Below are positions 1 to 8,541 of a DNA stretch of 29,562 bases, one piece after another (position 1 is the stretch's first letter; each line of letters starts with the position of its first letter). The stretch spans positions 1 through 29,562 of IMG/VR virus record IMGVR_UViG_3300042880_000854. One strand, 5' to 3'. The position numbers and the translations under genes were made by a program. Under the pieces are notes generated by a model. It was not told the DNA's origin. It did no database searches and saw only the letters and a program-made list of their open reading frames with translations. This DNA comes from a virus.

Positions 1-1191
1 TCAAATAGTCCAAACATAGATGCGTTTGGTAGGTTACGTGTTAGTAATCCATTAACATTATTTGACTCAAGTCATAGATATGCAGACAATGGACTATGGT
101 CAAGTAGTGCGTCTACAGGTGGTTCGGTAACATTTAATTCAAGTCAAGGATTAATAGATTTGGACGTTAACACAACAAATGGTTCTGAGGTTATTAGAGA
201 AACAGTTAAAGTTTTTCCATACCAACCAGGTAAAAGTTTACTAGTATTGAATACATTCGTAATGAATCCAGCAAAAGCTGGTCTTAGACAAAGAGTTGGG
301 TATTATGGTACAGAAAATGGTTATTACTTGGAACTTAGTGGTAGCACTGTAAGTTTAGTGGAAAGAAGTTTTATTTCTGGTTCTATAGTTAATACATCTA
401 TAAATCAGTCAAATTGGAATGTTGATAAATTGGATGGTACTGGTGAAAGTGGTATAACTTTAGATTTATCAAAATCTCAAATATTATTTTTGGATATTGA
501 ATGGTTAGGTGTTGGTACAGTTAGAGTTGGGTTCATTATAGATGGAAATTATTATGTTTGTCACAAATTTAATCACGCAAATATAGTTCCATCAACATAT
601 ATAACAACAGCTACACTACCATTAAGATACGAAATTACAAATACGTCAGGTACAACAAGTTCAAGTCAATTAAAACAAATATGTTCTAGTGTAATATCTG
701 AGGGAGGTTATGAATTAAGAGGTTTACAACAAGCAGTAGGTACACCAATAACTTCAGGACGTACATTAACTACCGCAGGTACTTACTACCCAATTGTTTC
801 ACTTAGATTAAAATCAACAAGGTTAGATGCTGTAGTAATATCCACAGCACTTTCATTAGTTGGTACTACTTCAGGTACATATAATTGGCGTTTGGTTTCA
901 TCAGGTATAACATCAGGTGGAAGTTGGGTTAGTGCTGGTGTTGATTCAAGTGTTGAGTATAATTTGACAGCAACATCGTATTCAGGTGGAAGAATATTAG
1001 CTTCAGGATATTTTTTAACAACAAATCAATCAAATTTTTCACTTGACATTTTGAAAGAAGCATTATTTGCTAATCAATTAGAAAGGAATGGTTTATCTGG
1101 TACACCTTTTGAGTTTTTAATAGCAATTTCTGCAGCAGATAATGGCGAAACCGTGTTCGCATCTTTAGATTTTGAGGAAATAAGTAGGTAA
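1..1191 (+). CDS. Phage structural (tail/virion) protein, 5' end outside window
   Basis: The reading frame is open from the first base, so this is the 3' part of a gene; 396 residues are visible. An in-frame TTG at 160 is not needed as a start, because residues before it already carry family sequence. The early segment (about residues 8-32 of the visible part) contains AFGRLRVSNP, then LTLFDSSHRY and DNGLW, followed by a stretch with KVFPYQPGKSLL, TFVMN and RQRVGYYG. I know this combination from large structural proteins of T4-like cyanophages and related marine myoviruses. The chain is rich in Ser, Thr, Gly and beta-type sequence, with no signal peptide or membrane segment visible. It heads a rightward block of virion genes. 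Its exact virion location is not known to me. The structural call is fairly sure; anything finer is inference. Confidence 0.75.
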   Translation, partial: SNSPNIDAFGRLRVSNPLTLFDSSHRYADNGLWSSSASTGGSVTFNSSQGLIDLDVNTTNGSEVIRETVKVFPYQPGKSLLVLNTFVMNPAKAGLRQRVGYYGTENGYYLELSGSTVSLVERSFISGSIVNTSINQSNWNVDKLDGTGESGITLDLSKSQILFLDIEWLGVGTVRVGFIIDGNYYVCHKFNHANIVPSTYITTATLPLRYEITNTSGTTSSSQLKQICSSVISEGGYELRGLQQAVGTPITSGRTLTTAGTYYPIVSLRLKSTRLDAVVISTALSLVGTTSGTYNWRLVSSGITSGGSWVSAGVDSSVEYNLTATSYSGGRILASGYFLTTNQSNFSLDILKEALFANQLERNGLSGTPFEFLIAISAADNGETVFASLDFEEISR

Positions 1192-1222
1192 AAAACTTAT
1201 ATTAAATGTAAAGTTTTTATTT
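1191..1222 (+). terminator. AT-rich hairpin terminator candidate after the first structural gene
   Basis: A perfect 8-bp inverted repeat, AAAAACTT at 1191-1198 and AAGTTTTT at 1211-1218, with a 12-nt loop, starts on the last base of the stop codon and runs into ATTT. The stem is almost all A-T, so it would be weak. Position behind a stop codon and before a candidate promoter supports the call; the low GC counts against it. Confidence 0.4.
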
Positions 1223-1267
1223 GTAGATAACCCCTCCAACTTTTAATAGAATTACAGACATTTTATA

Positions 1268-1277
1268 TTATTTATAA
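1268..1277 (+). promoter_or_regulatory. ATTTAT-type late promoter candidate before the glycosyltransferase-like gene
   Basis: TTATTTATAA lies 35 nt before the ATG at 1313. The same core is found on the sense strand before the other six genes that follow a gap of more than 20 nt. The rest of the 121-nt gap (1192-1312) holds the AT-rich hairpin and otherwise plain AT-rich sequence without a Shine-Dalgarno motif. Confidence 0.35.
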
Positions 1278-1312
1278 AGTCAAATAATTCTCTATATTTT
1301 TATAAAAAATTT

Positions 1313-2293
1313 ATGGAGAATGATTTAGTGTTTGTATCAGCTCATCCTGATATTCCTTATTTTCATTGGCAGACAAAGGTTTACACAAATAATTTTATAG
1401 ACAAAGGAATTAATCCAAAAAATATTCACGTTTTATTTGTAATGGTTAATGGAAGTACAACTCCAAGTAAAGAATCGTTAGAGTTAAAACAATTTGGAAT
1501 TAATGTTCATCATTATTTGGATGATAGAAAAGATAAAAAATATATCCCAAGTTTAAGACCACTCGTATTATCAAGATGGTTAAAACAATATCCACAATTT
1601 GGTAAATATTATTTTTATCATGATTCTGACATTATATTTAGGGAATTACCCAATTTTAATAAATTACTCGAAGATGACTTTGTTTACCTTTCAGATACAT
1701 TAAGTTATATAAATTATGATTATATTAATTCTTGTGCTCAAAGATATGAAACACAATACCCTAATTTACCAAAGGGTTATTTAATACAAATGATGGCCGA
1801 TGTTGTTGGTATTTCGGTTGATTTAATAAAAGACAATAATAATAATTCAGGTGGTGCTCAATACCTAATTAAAAATACCGATTATACTTTTTGGGAAAAG
1901 GTTTATGAAGATTGTGTTATTTTATATGATAGGATTTTTCAATTTGATAAGAATAATAAAATCGGTTGGGGTGAAATACAAATGTGGACTGCTGATATGT
2001 GGTCTTTGTTGTGGAATCTTTGGTTACATAATTTTGAAACAAAAATAACATCAGAGTTAGATTTTTCTTGGGCAACTGATTCAATAGAAATTTACAATAC
2101 TAAACCAATTCTTCATATGGCTGGTGTAACTGATGACCTTAAAAACACAAAATTTTATAAAGGGGATTATATAAATTCAAATCCTTTAGATAAACTTAAA
2201 GAAAATATAAATTTTTTCGATTATATCGATAAGAATAGTTCAACAACAATGTACATTCAGATTATGAAAGAAATCATAGAAAAGGAATGTTAA
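1313..2293 (+). CDS. GT-A-type glycosyltransferase-like protein
   Basis: The 326-residue product has a central YFYHDSDIIF motif with a DxD at residues 104-106, the usual metal and sugar-nucleotide ligand of GT-A glycosyltransferases, on a predicted beta-strand/loop. Further on come SGGAQYL (179-185), a Trp-rich QMWTADMW (223-230) and KPILHMAG (264-271), an order that reminds me of eukaryotic-type O-glycosyltransferases such as the SERGT/hydroxyproline arabinosyltransferase group. The family match is by motif only. No membrane segment or signal peptide is seen, so it should act in the host cytoplasm. Start is ATG 1313, after an A/T-rich stretch without Shine-Dalgarno. It sits among virion genes, so a tail or fibre protein is a more natural target than DNA; the donor sugar cannot be told. 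Confidence 0.6.
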   Translation: MENDLVFVSAHPDIPYFHWQTKVYTNNFIDKGINPKNIHVLFVMVNGSTTPSKESLELKQFGINVHHYLDDRKDKKYIPSLRPLVLSRWLKQYPQFGKYYFYHDSDIIFRELPNFNKLLEDDFVYLSDTLSYINYDYINSCAQRYETQYPNLPKGYLIQMMADVVGISVDLIKDNNNNSGGAQYLIKNTDYTFWEKVYEDCVILYDRIFQFDKNNKIGWGEIQMWTADMWSLLWNLWLHNFETKITSELDFSWATDSIEIYNTKPILHMAGVTDDLKNTKFYKGDYINSNPLDKLKENINFFDYIDKNSSTTMYIQIMKEIIEKEC

Positions 2294-2296
2294 ATG

Positions 2297-2305
2297 TATT
2301 TATTG
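2297..2305 (+). promoter_or_regulatory. ATTTAT-type late promoter candidate before the 506-residue gene
   Basis: TATTTATTG lies 23 nt before the ATG at 2329, in a 35-nt gap. The longer form TATTTATTGTT recurs on the other strand just before the gp25-like gene. Confidence 0.35.
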
Positions 2306-2328
2306 TTGAAATATAATTACACAAAATA

Positions 2329-3849
2329 ATGTACACACTACTTGCTTTTCCATTACCATCACCAACTACACCAGTGTGTAATTGTTTGACTTTGTCATCA
2401 TATACTCAAAGTTATGGAAGTAACTTCACAACCAATTTAACTTTTGATAATTACTTTGATGGTCGAAAGTCATATTTTGGTTACGATCCTTGTTGTGGTG
2501 ATTTAAGACCAATAGAGATAAAATATAGTTCAACTTCGACAAGATGGGAAATGTTTTGGGATGGAAACTTACAGGCCTACTTAACTGATGAAACAAGTTG
2601 TCCAACAGGAACTACATGGACTAATATAGGTTCTACTATGAGTGTATTTTCCGTTTCTGCAATAACTTGTCCTACTTTGAGACAATACACACAACCTAAT
2701 TACATCCAATCAAATGAATGTAGTGTTTTAACTATACATCCTATGGGAGCTATTTGTGAACCAAGTTCACCTGTAGACCCTGGTGGTTATGGTAGTTTAA
2801 GTGTAACTATTACTGGTGGAACACCCCCATATTCGGTTACTCTATTGAATTCAACTGGTAATGTTATAAGAAATATTCCACCAACAAACTCAAGTGAAAC
2901 GAATATTAATAAGATTTTACCAGGTACTTATTTTCTTGAGATTACAGACCAATTTGGTGATTTTCAATTATTGATAAATTGTACAATTGTTGTTCCTACA
3001 ACAACCACAACAACTACGTTACAACCTTTACCACCAACTCCTTCGTTTGTCGAGTATAATATTTGTATTACACTACAAGATCCTAAGAACTTAATTCAGA
3101 TTCCATTTATAATTTCAGGATTTTCGGCAACAAATAATGTTGCCTACCCAACTTGGAAATCACCATCAGGTTATGAGATAATTTATTGGGACTTGGTAAA
3201 TCAATATTGGAAACTTTCAGCATCAACTTTAAGTCAAATTTCAACAACTTATAATCCAGTACCCCAAATTGTAAATACGACTTATCCATTACCAACATCA
3301 CCGAATACTTTCAATTCGGGTAATGTACCATTGAATAATTGGATTGTTACAAATGGCTATCCTTCTTTGACGATTACGAGTGTTAGAAATATATGTGCAA
3401 CACCAACATTGTCCTTTATAATAAACGAAGGTTGGTGGCAGGTTTGGAATTCAAATATTCCAAATCAATATAGAGGTACAAGTTGTGGTGGACAGAATCA
3501 AACACCATATTTCCAATGGCAAACCTTTAATTTACCTATAGGTGTTTCAGTAACAAGTTATGAAATTTTGTGTATTAATACATCAACTTCAGATGTTTAC
3601 TTCGATGTAACTAATATCAGTCCTTTACAAGGAAACATAAATAATAATTCAAGTTGGTTACCAGGTGCATTCATAGGTAGCACAGTTGGTGGTTCTTCCT
3701 TACAAAACTCGAATGGTTGGCAAGGACCTTGTAGTGGGGTAAATTATAGTGTTACTATGACCGCAAATCTTTCATCAGGACCAGCATTAACAAATACAAT
3801 TTATTTTATTTATTGTACTAGTACATTAAATGGTATATGTGTAATATAA
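2329..3849 (+). CDS. Beta-rich virion protein with duplicated module and SprB-like segment
   Basis: I do not recognise the 506-residue product as a named family. Residues 40-114 and about 260-356 look like two diverged copies of one module: each has an aromatic/Gly segment, an I-x-I/Y strand, then W-x-M/L (TRWEM at 71-75, QYWKL at 292-296), a later Trp and a final Cys. Between them, residues 155-215 hold an SprB-like repeat (SLSVTITGGTPPYSVTLL, then LPGTYFLEITDQFGD). A Thr run at 224-230 (PTTTTTTT) followed by a Pro-rich stretch is a likely linker. The C-terminal third (365-506) is Asn/Ser/Gly-rich with several Cys. No clear membrane span or signal peptide is seen. The setting between a glycosyltransferase-like gene and tail genes suggests a fibre or decoration protein. 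That role is inference. Confidence 0.6.
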   Translation: MYTLLAFPLPSPTTPVCNCLTLSSYTQSYGSNFTTNLTFDNYFDGRKSYFGYDPCCGDLRPIEIKYSSTSTRWEMFWDGNLQAYLTDETSCPTGTTWTNIGSTMSVFSVSAITCPTLRQYTQPNYIQSNECSVLTIHPMGAICEPSSPVDPGGYGSLSVTITGGTPPYSVTLLNSTGNVIRNIPPTNSSETNINKILPGTYFLEITDQFGDFQLLINCTIVVPTTTTTTTLQPLPPTPSFVEYNICITLQDPKNLIQIPFIISGFSATNNVAYPTWKSPSGYEIIYWDLVNQYWKLSASTLSQISTTYNPVPQIVNTTYPLPTSPNTFNSGNVPLNNWIVTNGYPSLTITSVRNICATPTLSFIINEGWWQVWNSNIPNQYRGTSCGGQNQTPYFQWQTFNLPIGVSVTSYEILCINTSTSDVYFDVTNISPLQGNINNNSSWLPGAFIGSTVGGSSLQNSNGWQGPCSGVNYSVTMTANLSSGPALTNTIYFIYCTSTLNGICVI

Positions 3850-3857
3850 ACAAAACA

Positions 3858-3869
3858 TAATTTATAAAG
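3858..3869 (+). promoter_or_regulatory. ATTTAT-type motif before the 241-residue gene
   Basis: TAATTTATAAAG ends 4 nt before the ATG at 3874, in a 24-nt gap. It closely matches the motif at 1268 (TTATTTATAA, also followed by AG). If it is a -10 element, the transcript would start at or inside the first codons, that is, be leaderless, or the motif acts in translation instead. Confidence 0.3.
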
Positions 3870-3873
3870 ATAT

Positions 3874-4599
3874 ATGGCAATCAATTCGACTGTATCCGTT
3901 AATCAAACAATTTGTGGTTGTGATGGTGGTCTTACAATTTCAACATTTAATGGTTCACCCCCCTATCAATATTCGATTGATAACGGAATCACATATAAAC
4001 CATTTGGTATTTTTTTTAACTTATGTCAAGGAAATTATGTTGTGTTGGTTACTGATATTTCAGGAAATAGTTCGACTAATTTTGTCACTATCAATCCACC
4101 ACAAAATCCAATAACTTATACAATATACTTAAACACAACTTCTCAAGTAACAAGTTCATCTCCATCTCAGAATAGTGTTTCATATACTACATCGGTATCT
4201 GTTTTTCCTGAATTACAAAGTGGTACAACTATTTCTTTTAAGTTGAGTCACTCTAATTTAGTTAAATCATCACCTAATCTGAATTCAGTTTCAGCAACAA
4301 CAAACTCAACCCTAATTATAGACTCAAACCCAATTTCAGCAACAACATCTGGATTTACAACTGGTTCAACATATAATTCAATTCCTGGTTGTCAAAATCA
4401 AACATTATATTTAAGAACCTATAATGAGGAATGGTCAAACTTAACTTATACTTTAGGAACTAACTTTCAACTAACAACAACCAATATATTATACAAGAAT
4501 GAATTTGTTGATTGTTATGTTGGGACAAGTGAGCACAATTTTTCAATCTCTAATTTATCTATAAGTGGTTGTAGTTGTTGTAACGTAATAACATCATAA
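3874..4599 (+). CDS. SprB-like repeat protein, probable virion or fibre component
   Basis: The 241-residue product opens with one SprB-like unit (about residues 12-75): a Cys pair, GGLTISTFNGSPPYQYSID, then LCQGNYVVLVTDISGN. This is the Gly/Ser-x-PPY ... GxYxVxVTD pattern of the SprB repeat family, known from flavobacterial gliding adhesins. Residues 85-240 are very rich in Ser, Thr and Asn with alternating beta-type sequence and end in a Cys cluster (SISGCSCC). No signal peptide or membrane span is seen, so export as a host-type adhesin is unlikely and assembly into the virion fits better. ATG 3874 is the first in-frame start after the previous stop. It is unlike any named phage protein I know. 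Confidence 0.6.
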   Translation: MAINSTVSVNQTICGCDGGLTISTFNGSPPYQYSIDNGITYKPFGIFFNLCQGNYVVLVTDISGNSSTNFVTINPPQNPITYTIYLNTTSQVTSSSPSQNSVSYTTSVSVFPELQSGTTISFKLSHSNLVKSSPNLNSVSATTNSTLIIDSNPISATTSGFTTGSTYNSIPGCQNQTLYLRTYNEEWSNLTYTLGTNFQLTTTNILYKNEFVDCYVGTSEHNFSISNLSISGCSCCNVITS

Positions 4600-4614
4600 A
4601 AAAATGAATTAACA

Positions 4615-4622
4615 TATTTATA
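4615..4622 (+). promoter_or_regulatory. ATTTAT-type motif before the 1092-residue tail gene
   Basis: TATTTATA is followed by TTGT and then the ATG at 4627, in a 27-nt gap. Only 4 nt separate motif and start, the same tight arrangement as before the gp25-like gene. Read on the minus strand it equals the T4 late promoter TATAAATA, but that would point away from the gene. Confidence 0.3.
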
Positions 4623-4626
4623 TTGT

Positions 4627-7600
4627 ATGGGATATATTCTTAAAAATACATCAGGGTTAATAAATACAAGATTAACAGACGCAGGTAGACAAAAATTATC
4701 ACAAGGTAATTTCAACATATCATACTTTCAAATTGGAGATAGTGAGGTTAGTTATAACGTAATACCAAATTTTAATCCAACAAATTACTTTGTCTTTGAA
4801 CCTAGTTTCACCGCACAAAGTATTGCGGGTGCCCCCCAATCTAATAAAGAAAACATCAAATATCCTATTTATGTTGACGAAATTGGTGGTAATACATATG
4901 GTATTCCTTTTATGGACTCTTATGTTGAATCTGTATATAATACTGCAGCAGAAAGAGGATTTTTTACAGGTACATCAATCAATGATTCAAACGATTATAA
5001 TTGGAGTGCTTTAACAAATAATCTTTATGCAATTAATTCTAATTACGTTGTTCAAATGAACACATTAATTGGAACTAACACAATAGAATTAACATATAAT
5101 AGTTGTAATCCAAGTGTAGTTAGAGGATTTTCTGTTGGTGACATAATAACAATTTATTATGATGGTTCAGGTTTGGTTGATTGTAATTGTTCAAATTTAC
5201 CAACACCTACCCCAACACCTTCAATCACTTCGTCTCCGACACCTACACCAACAATTAATACGAGTCCGACCCCAACACCAACAAGTACAAATTTGTTCCC
5301 TTGTGATAGTCCAACCCCGACTCCAACACCTAGTGCAACATTTTGTATAACACCAACACCAAGTAATGCTTGTCCGCAACCAGCGCCACCTGATTGTGTG
5401 GTCACTTTAGAAAGTTGTTATCCAATTTTAACTTATAAAATTGTTGGGGTATGTTTGAATACTCTTACATTAGATAGGGCAACCCCTGACTTTTCATATT
5501 TGGGTAATGATTGTTATGCAAGAACAATTATATATCCACCAAATATGACTGAGATATATGATAGTATAACACCATTCAGACATTGGAATGATAATGTAAT
5601 TAACTTCGAATCAGTTTGTTACACTGACCAATTTGATGTTAAAGTTTGGAATATGAATATTCCTTGGTCTGAAAGTCCAGCGGGATTAGATTCATCAATT
5701 TCAAATGATTATACTAAATTTGGTTCAGTTAATTATTTGGGTACAAAAGAATACTTAGGTTATGCTTCGAGTAGTGGACAAACTGATACTAGTTCAACTT
5801 TTTATTTTAATTCTTTCGATGAGGTTGTTAGTGTACCACCTGAAGATCAAAAGGCTATAGCAATCATACATTACACAAATCAAACAATTGACTTGTTCTA
5901 TGGTGAAAAATTTGCTATGCAACCTTTCGATGATAGTGTAAATGACACTACAGGTCAAGCAAGAAATTTCAGACTCCATTTACCTTGGATTATGTGGCAT
6001 AAAAATCCAAATTGTTGTTTAGGACAAACATTTTGGGTAGACCCACCTGGTTTTGAAGACTTAGAATTGTTCCAAGTTAATTATATACAATCAACGAAGA
6101 ATGTTGATATGAACGACCCTGGTATTAGATACTTCCATTTATGGGATGATAATCCTAATGTAAATGCGTTAACACCTAATATTCCTAACAGAGTTGGTAA
6201 AGTATTTCCTGACTTAAAAATAATTGTTATTGATGATGAAGAATTAATTGCGGCAATGTCATATAAGTCTAATAGAAATTGGACATTACCAGCACCAAAG
6301 GTTTCATTAATAACACCAAATATATGTGGATTAGACAATAACTCCGTAGAGGGTATATTAACAGGTAATACGGAAAGTTTATATGTAACTTATAGATTAT
6401 CAAATGATTTTGGGTTTACAAATTCACTTCATTGTAATTATTATCAATCAATTAATGGTCCTAACATAACTTGTAATCCAATAACATCTCAAAATGTAAG
6501 TGTTAGATTTGGTGACGAGTTTAATTGTTTATCAACAGCCTCAACAACTATTCAACCTTGTTGGTACACAGGATTTACATTTTGGTTTTTACCAGCCGCT
6601 GAAACATCACCAAATACTTATCAGGCATTCCCATTCGTTAATACAGGACAAAATTTGAACGGATATCCTATATTTAGGTCTTTAACGGATGAGGGTTTAA
6701 TATCAAACATATTTTATAGTGGTGGTAGTTGGGTTTTTAGAGCTAATATTAGTGCAACTGATGCAATTATTAATTTTGATAATGGTGGTCTAATTGGTAA
6801 TTTTACATTACCATTTGATGAAGGTTTAACTGGTTATACTGAATGTAATTACAATCCTTTACTATGTATTACAACATGTGTGGAAAATGAACCTTGTGTT
6901 AATTCAACTTATCTTGAAATCTTGAGTGGGTCAACAAAACTTTATTTGTCAGGTCTTGACTTGACTAGTAGATTAGTTTTTAATAATCCAAATTGGGAAA
7001 TTTATTCAGCAGACACAAAAATTGCAACTTTAACTGGATTAACCAATAATGATATTCCAATAGGTACATGGACACCTGATGTTGTTAGTGTTACTGGTTT
7101 AACATCAAGTTTATTCGAAGATTGTACAACTATTACTTGTAGTAGTTATTCCGCAAGCACTACAGCAAATAGTGCAACAATTAAGGTCGTTGATTGTAGT
7201 TTTGTTATCTCAGATGAAACTAATATTACATCTGGTATTACATATAGTGGATGTGCAATAAACTTAGATGGATCCTTTGATTCGTCAATTGTTCAAATTA
7301 CAGAAGTAACTGAATATGGAAGTATTATGGGTACTTGTCCAACATATTCTGCATTTACTGCCAGTACTATTTGTTCTCAAGTATGTGATGTTACTAATGG
7401 ATTCATAGCAAATAAATTCGAGATTTTATGTCAAAAGGTTGAAGGTAACGTAAGGCCAGAACCAACTGAATGGAAAATTATAGACTTCACTGATCAACTT
7501 AGTGGAACATCAATAAATGGTTTTATAACTCAATCAGGTTTGACTGGTAATACATTTGTAATTACACAAGATTTATACGATAATGCTGACACATATGTTC

Positions 7601-7905
7601 TTACTGATTACATAGATTTACCTTCAGGTACAACATCAAGTCTTAACTTCGGTGACGAATATTATTTCTATGGTAACATCGAAACAGATATTCAGGCCAC
7701 AATATATGAGATGAGATACAAAATCAATTTGGGACAATCAGAGTTTTTAGCATCATCCAATCCAACTTGGGATAGTACCAAAAAGGTACATATAAGTGAA
7801 ATTGGTCTTTACGATTCTGACAAAACACTTATGATTGTTTCTAAGCTACAATCACCTTATCAAAGAACAGGTATTCAACAATTTGTAGTGAAATTTGATT
7901 TCTAA
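4627..7905 (+). CDS. Large tail or fibre protein with Pro-Thr insert
   Basis: The 1092-residue product begins with TRLTDAGRQKLSQG and YFQIGDSE (residues 14-40) and ends with VHISEIGLYDSDKTLMIVSK (about 1055-1074). These two ends resemble the start ('T..G...LA.....ft.fAiGDG') and the 'itEiGLyd.dg.Lm' part of phage tail-collar fibre proteins (DUF3751 type), here far apart. Residues 192-250 are a Pro-Thr tract with interspersed Ser and Cys. The middle contains IIVIDDEELIAAMSYKSNRN (about 535-555), a stretch I associate with uncharacterised phage tail proteins. Cys are frequent throughout. No membrane span is seen. It is followed after 3 nt by the resolvase gene, so the two should share a transcript. 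Tail, baseplate or fibre protein is the likely role; the exact part is unknown. Confidence 0.65.
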   Translation: MGYILKNTSGLINTRLTDAGRQKLSQGNFNISYFQIGDSEVSYNVIPNFNPTNYFVFEPSFTAQSIAGAPQSNKENIKYPIYVDEIGGNTYGIPFMDSYVESVYNTAAERGFFTGTSINDSNDYNWSALTNNLYAINSNYVVQMNTLIGTNTIELTYNSCNPSVVRGFSVGDIITIYYDGSGLVDCNCSNLPTPTPTPSITSSPTPTPTINTSPTPTPTSTNLFPCDSPTPTPTPSATFCITPTPSNACPQPAPPDCVVTLESCYPILTYKIVGVCLNTLTLDRATPDFSYLGNDCYARTIIYPPNMTEIYDSITPFRHWNDNVINFESVCYTDQFDVKVWNMNIPWSESPAGLDSSISNDYTKFGSVNYLGTKEYLGYASSSGQTDTSSTFYFNSFDEVVSVPPEDQKAIAIIHYTNQTIDLFYGEKFAMQPFDDSVNDTTGQARNFRLHLPWIMWHKNPNCCLGQTFWVDPPGFEDLELFQVNYIQSTKNVDMNDPGIRYFHLWDDNPNVNALTPNIPNRVGKVFPDLKIIVIDDEELIAAMSYKSNRNWTLPAPKVSLITPNICGLDNNSVEGILTGNTESLYVTYRLSNDFGFTNSLHCNYYQSINGPNITCNPITSQNVSVRFGDEFNCLSTASTTIQPCWYTGFTFWFLPAAETSPNTYQAFPFVNTGQNLNGYPIFRSLTDEGLISNIFYSGGSWVFRANISATDAIINFDNGGLIGNFTLPFDEGLTGYTECNYNPLLCITTCVENEPCVNSTYLEILSGSTKLYLSGLDLTSRLVFNNPNWEIYSADTKIATLTGLTNNDIPIGTWTPDVVSVTGLTSSLFEDCTTITCSSYSASTTANSATIKVVDCSFVISDETNITSGITYSGCAINLDGSFDSSIVQITEVTEYGSIMGTCPTYSAFTASTICSQVCDVTNGFIANKFEILCQKVEGNVRPEPTEWKIIDFTDQLSGTSINGFITQSGLTGNTFVITQDLYDNADTYVLTDYIDLPSGTTSSLNFGDEYYFYGNIETDIQATIYEMRYKINLGQSEFLASSNPTWDSTKKVHISEIGLYDSDKTLMIVSKLQSPYQRTGIQQFVVKFDF
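5200..5391 (+). repeat. Pro-Thr coding repeat tract
   Basis: The DNA repeats CCAACACCT-like units and encodes blocks of PTPTPTPS, PTPTPT and PTPTPTPS broken by short Ser/Asn/Cys spacers, inside the 1092-residue protein. The antisense strand reads as Gly-Val repeats, which is only the mirror of this composition. Such tracts form stiff, extended linkers and are prone to slippage. Confidence 0.8.
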
Positions 7906-7908
7906 TCT

Positions 7909-8508
7909 ATGACAAAAAAAATTGAATCTAATCCTAAAATATTAGGTCTTGACGTGTCCACCAAAACAATTGGTTGGGCACTTTTTGATATTAATACTAA
8001 AGAACTATTGGAATTGACACACGTTTCACCAATAGTTAAGCCTAAAGAAGAAAACAAAATAAAGGAACTATTTTCCAAATCTGAAATTTTTAGAACAAAA
8101 TTATTAGAATATAAAAATTTGGGAATATCAAAAGTAGTAATCGAAGAACCACTTCTTAATTCTAATAACGTTTATACTATTCAAACATTGTTGAGGTATA
8201 ATACTCTAATTTCTAAGGAGATATATGATGTTTTAGGAATTGTACCTGAATACATTTCAACTTACAATTCTCGTAAATCGGCTTTCCCTTGGTTGGTCAA
8301 AGATAACGGAAAAGGTAAGTTTGTGTTATTTGGTGGATTACCAAAGGATTGTGATAAAAAACAAATAATTTGGGAACAAGTTGCAAAAAGAGAACCCCAA
8401 ATAAATTGGGTTTATACTAAAAACAACACACTCAAAAAGGAAAACTTCGATATGAGTGACGCCTATTGTTGTGTTTTAGGTTATATGAAACAAGAAAATA
8501 TATGGTAA
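7909..8508 (+). CDS. RuvC-like Holliday junction resolvase (RNase H fold)
   Basis: The 199-residue product starts its fold with ILGLDVSTKTIGWALFD (11-27), the first strand and catalytic Asp (D15) of the RuvC group. KVVIEEPL (75-82) supplies the second acid (E79 or E80), and NFDMSDAYCCVLGY (179-192) gives the D-x2-D pair (D181, D184) before the last helix. This matches RuvC D7, E66, D138 and D141 in order and spacing style. Length is close to RuvC (about 170-190). Such enzymes cut four-way junctions symmetrically; in large phages they debranch replicated DNA before packaging. Start is ATG 7909, 3 nt after the tail gene stop, so it should be a late gene. Other RNase H-fold nucleases are possible, but the acid pattern favours a resolvase. 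Confidence 0.72.
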   Translation: MTKKIESNPKILGLDVSTKTIGWALFDINTKELLELTHVSPIVKPKEENKIKELFSKSEIFRTKLLEYKNLGISKVVIEEPLLNSNNVYTIQTLLRYNTLISKEIYDVLGIVPEYISTYNSRKSAFPWLVKDNGKGKFVLFGGLPKDCDKKQIIWEQVAKREPQINWVYTKNNTLKKENFDMSDAYCCVLGYMKQENIW

Positions 8509-8512
8509 AATT

Positions 8513-8540
8513 AAACCCCACTTTTTAGGTGGGGTTTTTT
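8513..8540. terminator. Rho-independent terminator between convergent blocks
   Basis: A perfect 9-bp stem, AAACCCCAC (8513-8521) and GTGGGGTTT (8529-8537), with a 7-nt loop is followed by more T to 8540. It lies 4 nt behind the resolvase stop and 1 nt beyond the stop of the leftward adhesin gene, so it can serve both strands. The rightward U-tract is better than the leftward one (TTTAATTTT). Confidence 0.85.
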
Positions 8541-8541
8541 A

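Noticed and set aside
160-168. TTG as start of the first structural gene
   Set aside because: The frame is open to base 1 and the upstream residues (AFGRLRVSNP and on) belong to the same family, so the gene begins outside the window.
5157-5405. Antisense reading frame rich in Gly-Val repeats
   Set aside because: It is the mirror of the Pro-Thr tract in the real rightward gene and has no independent support.
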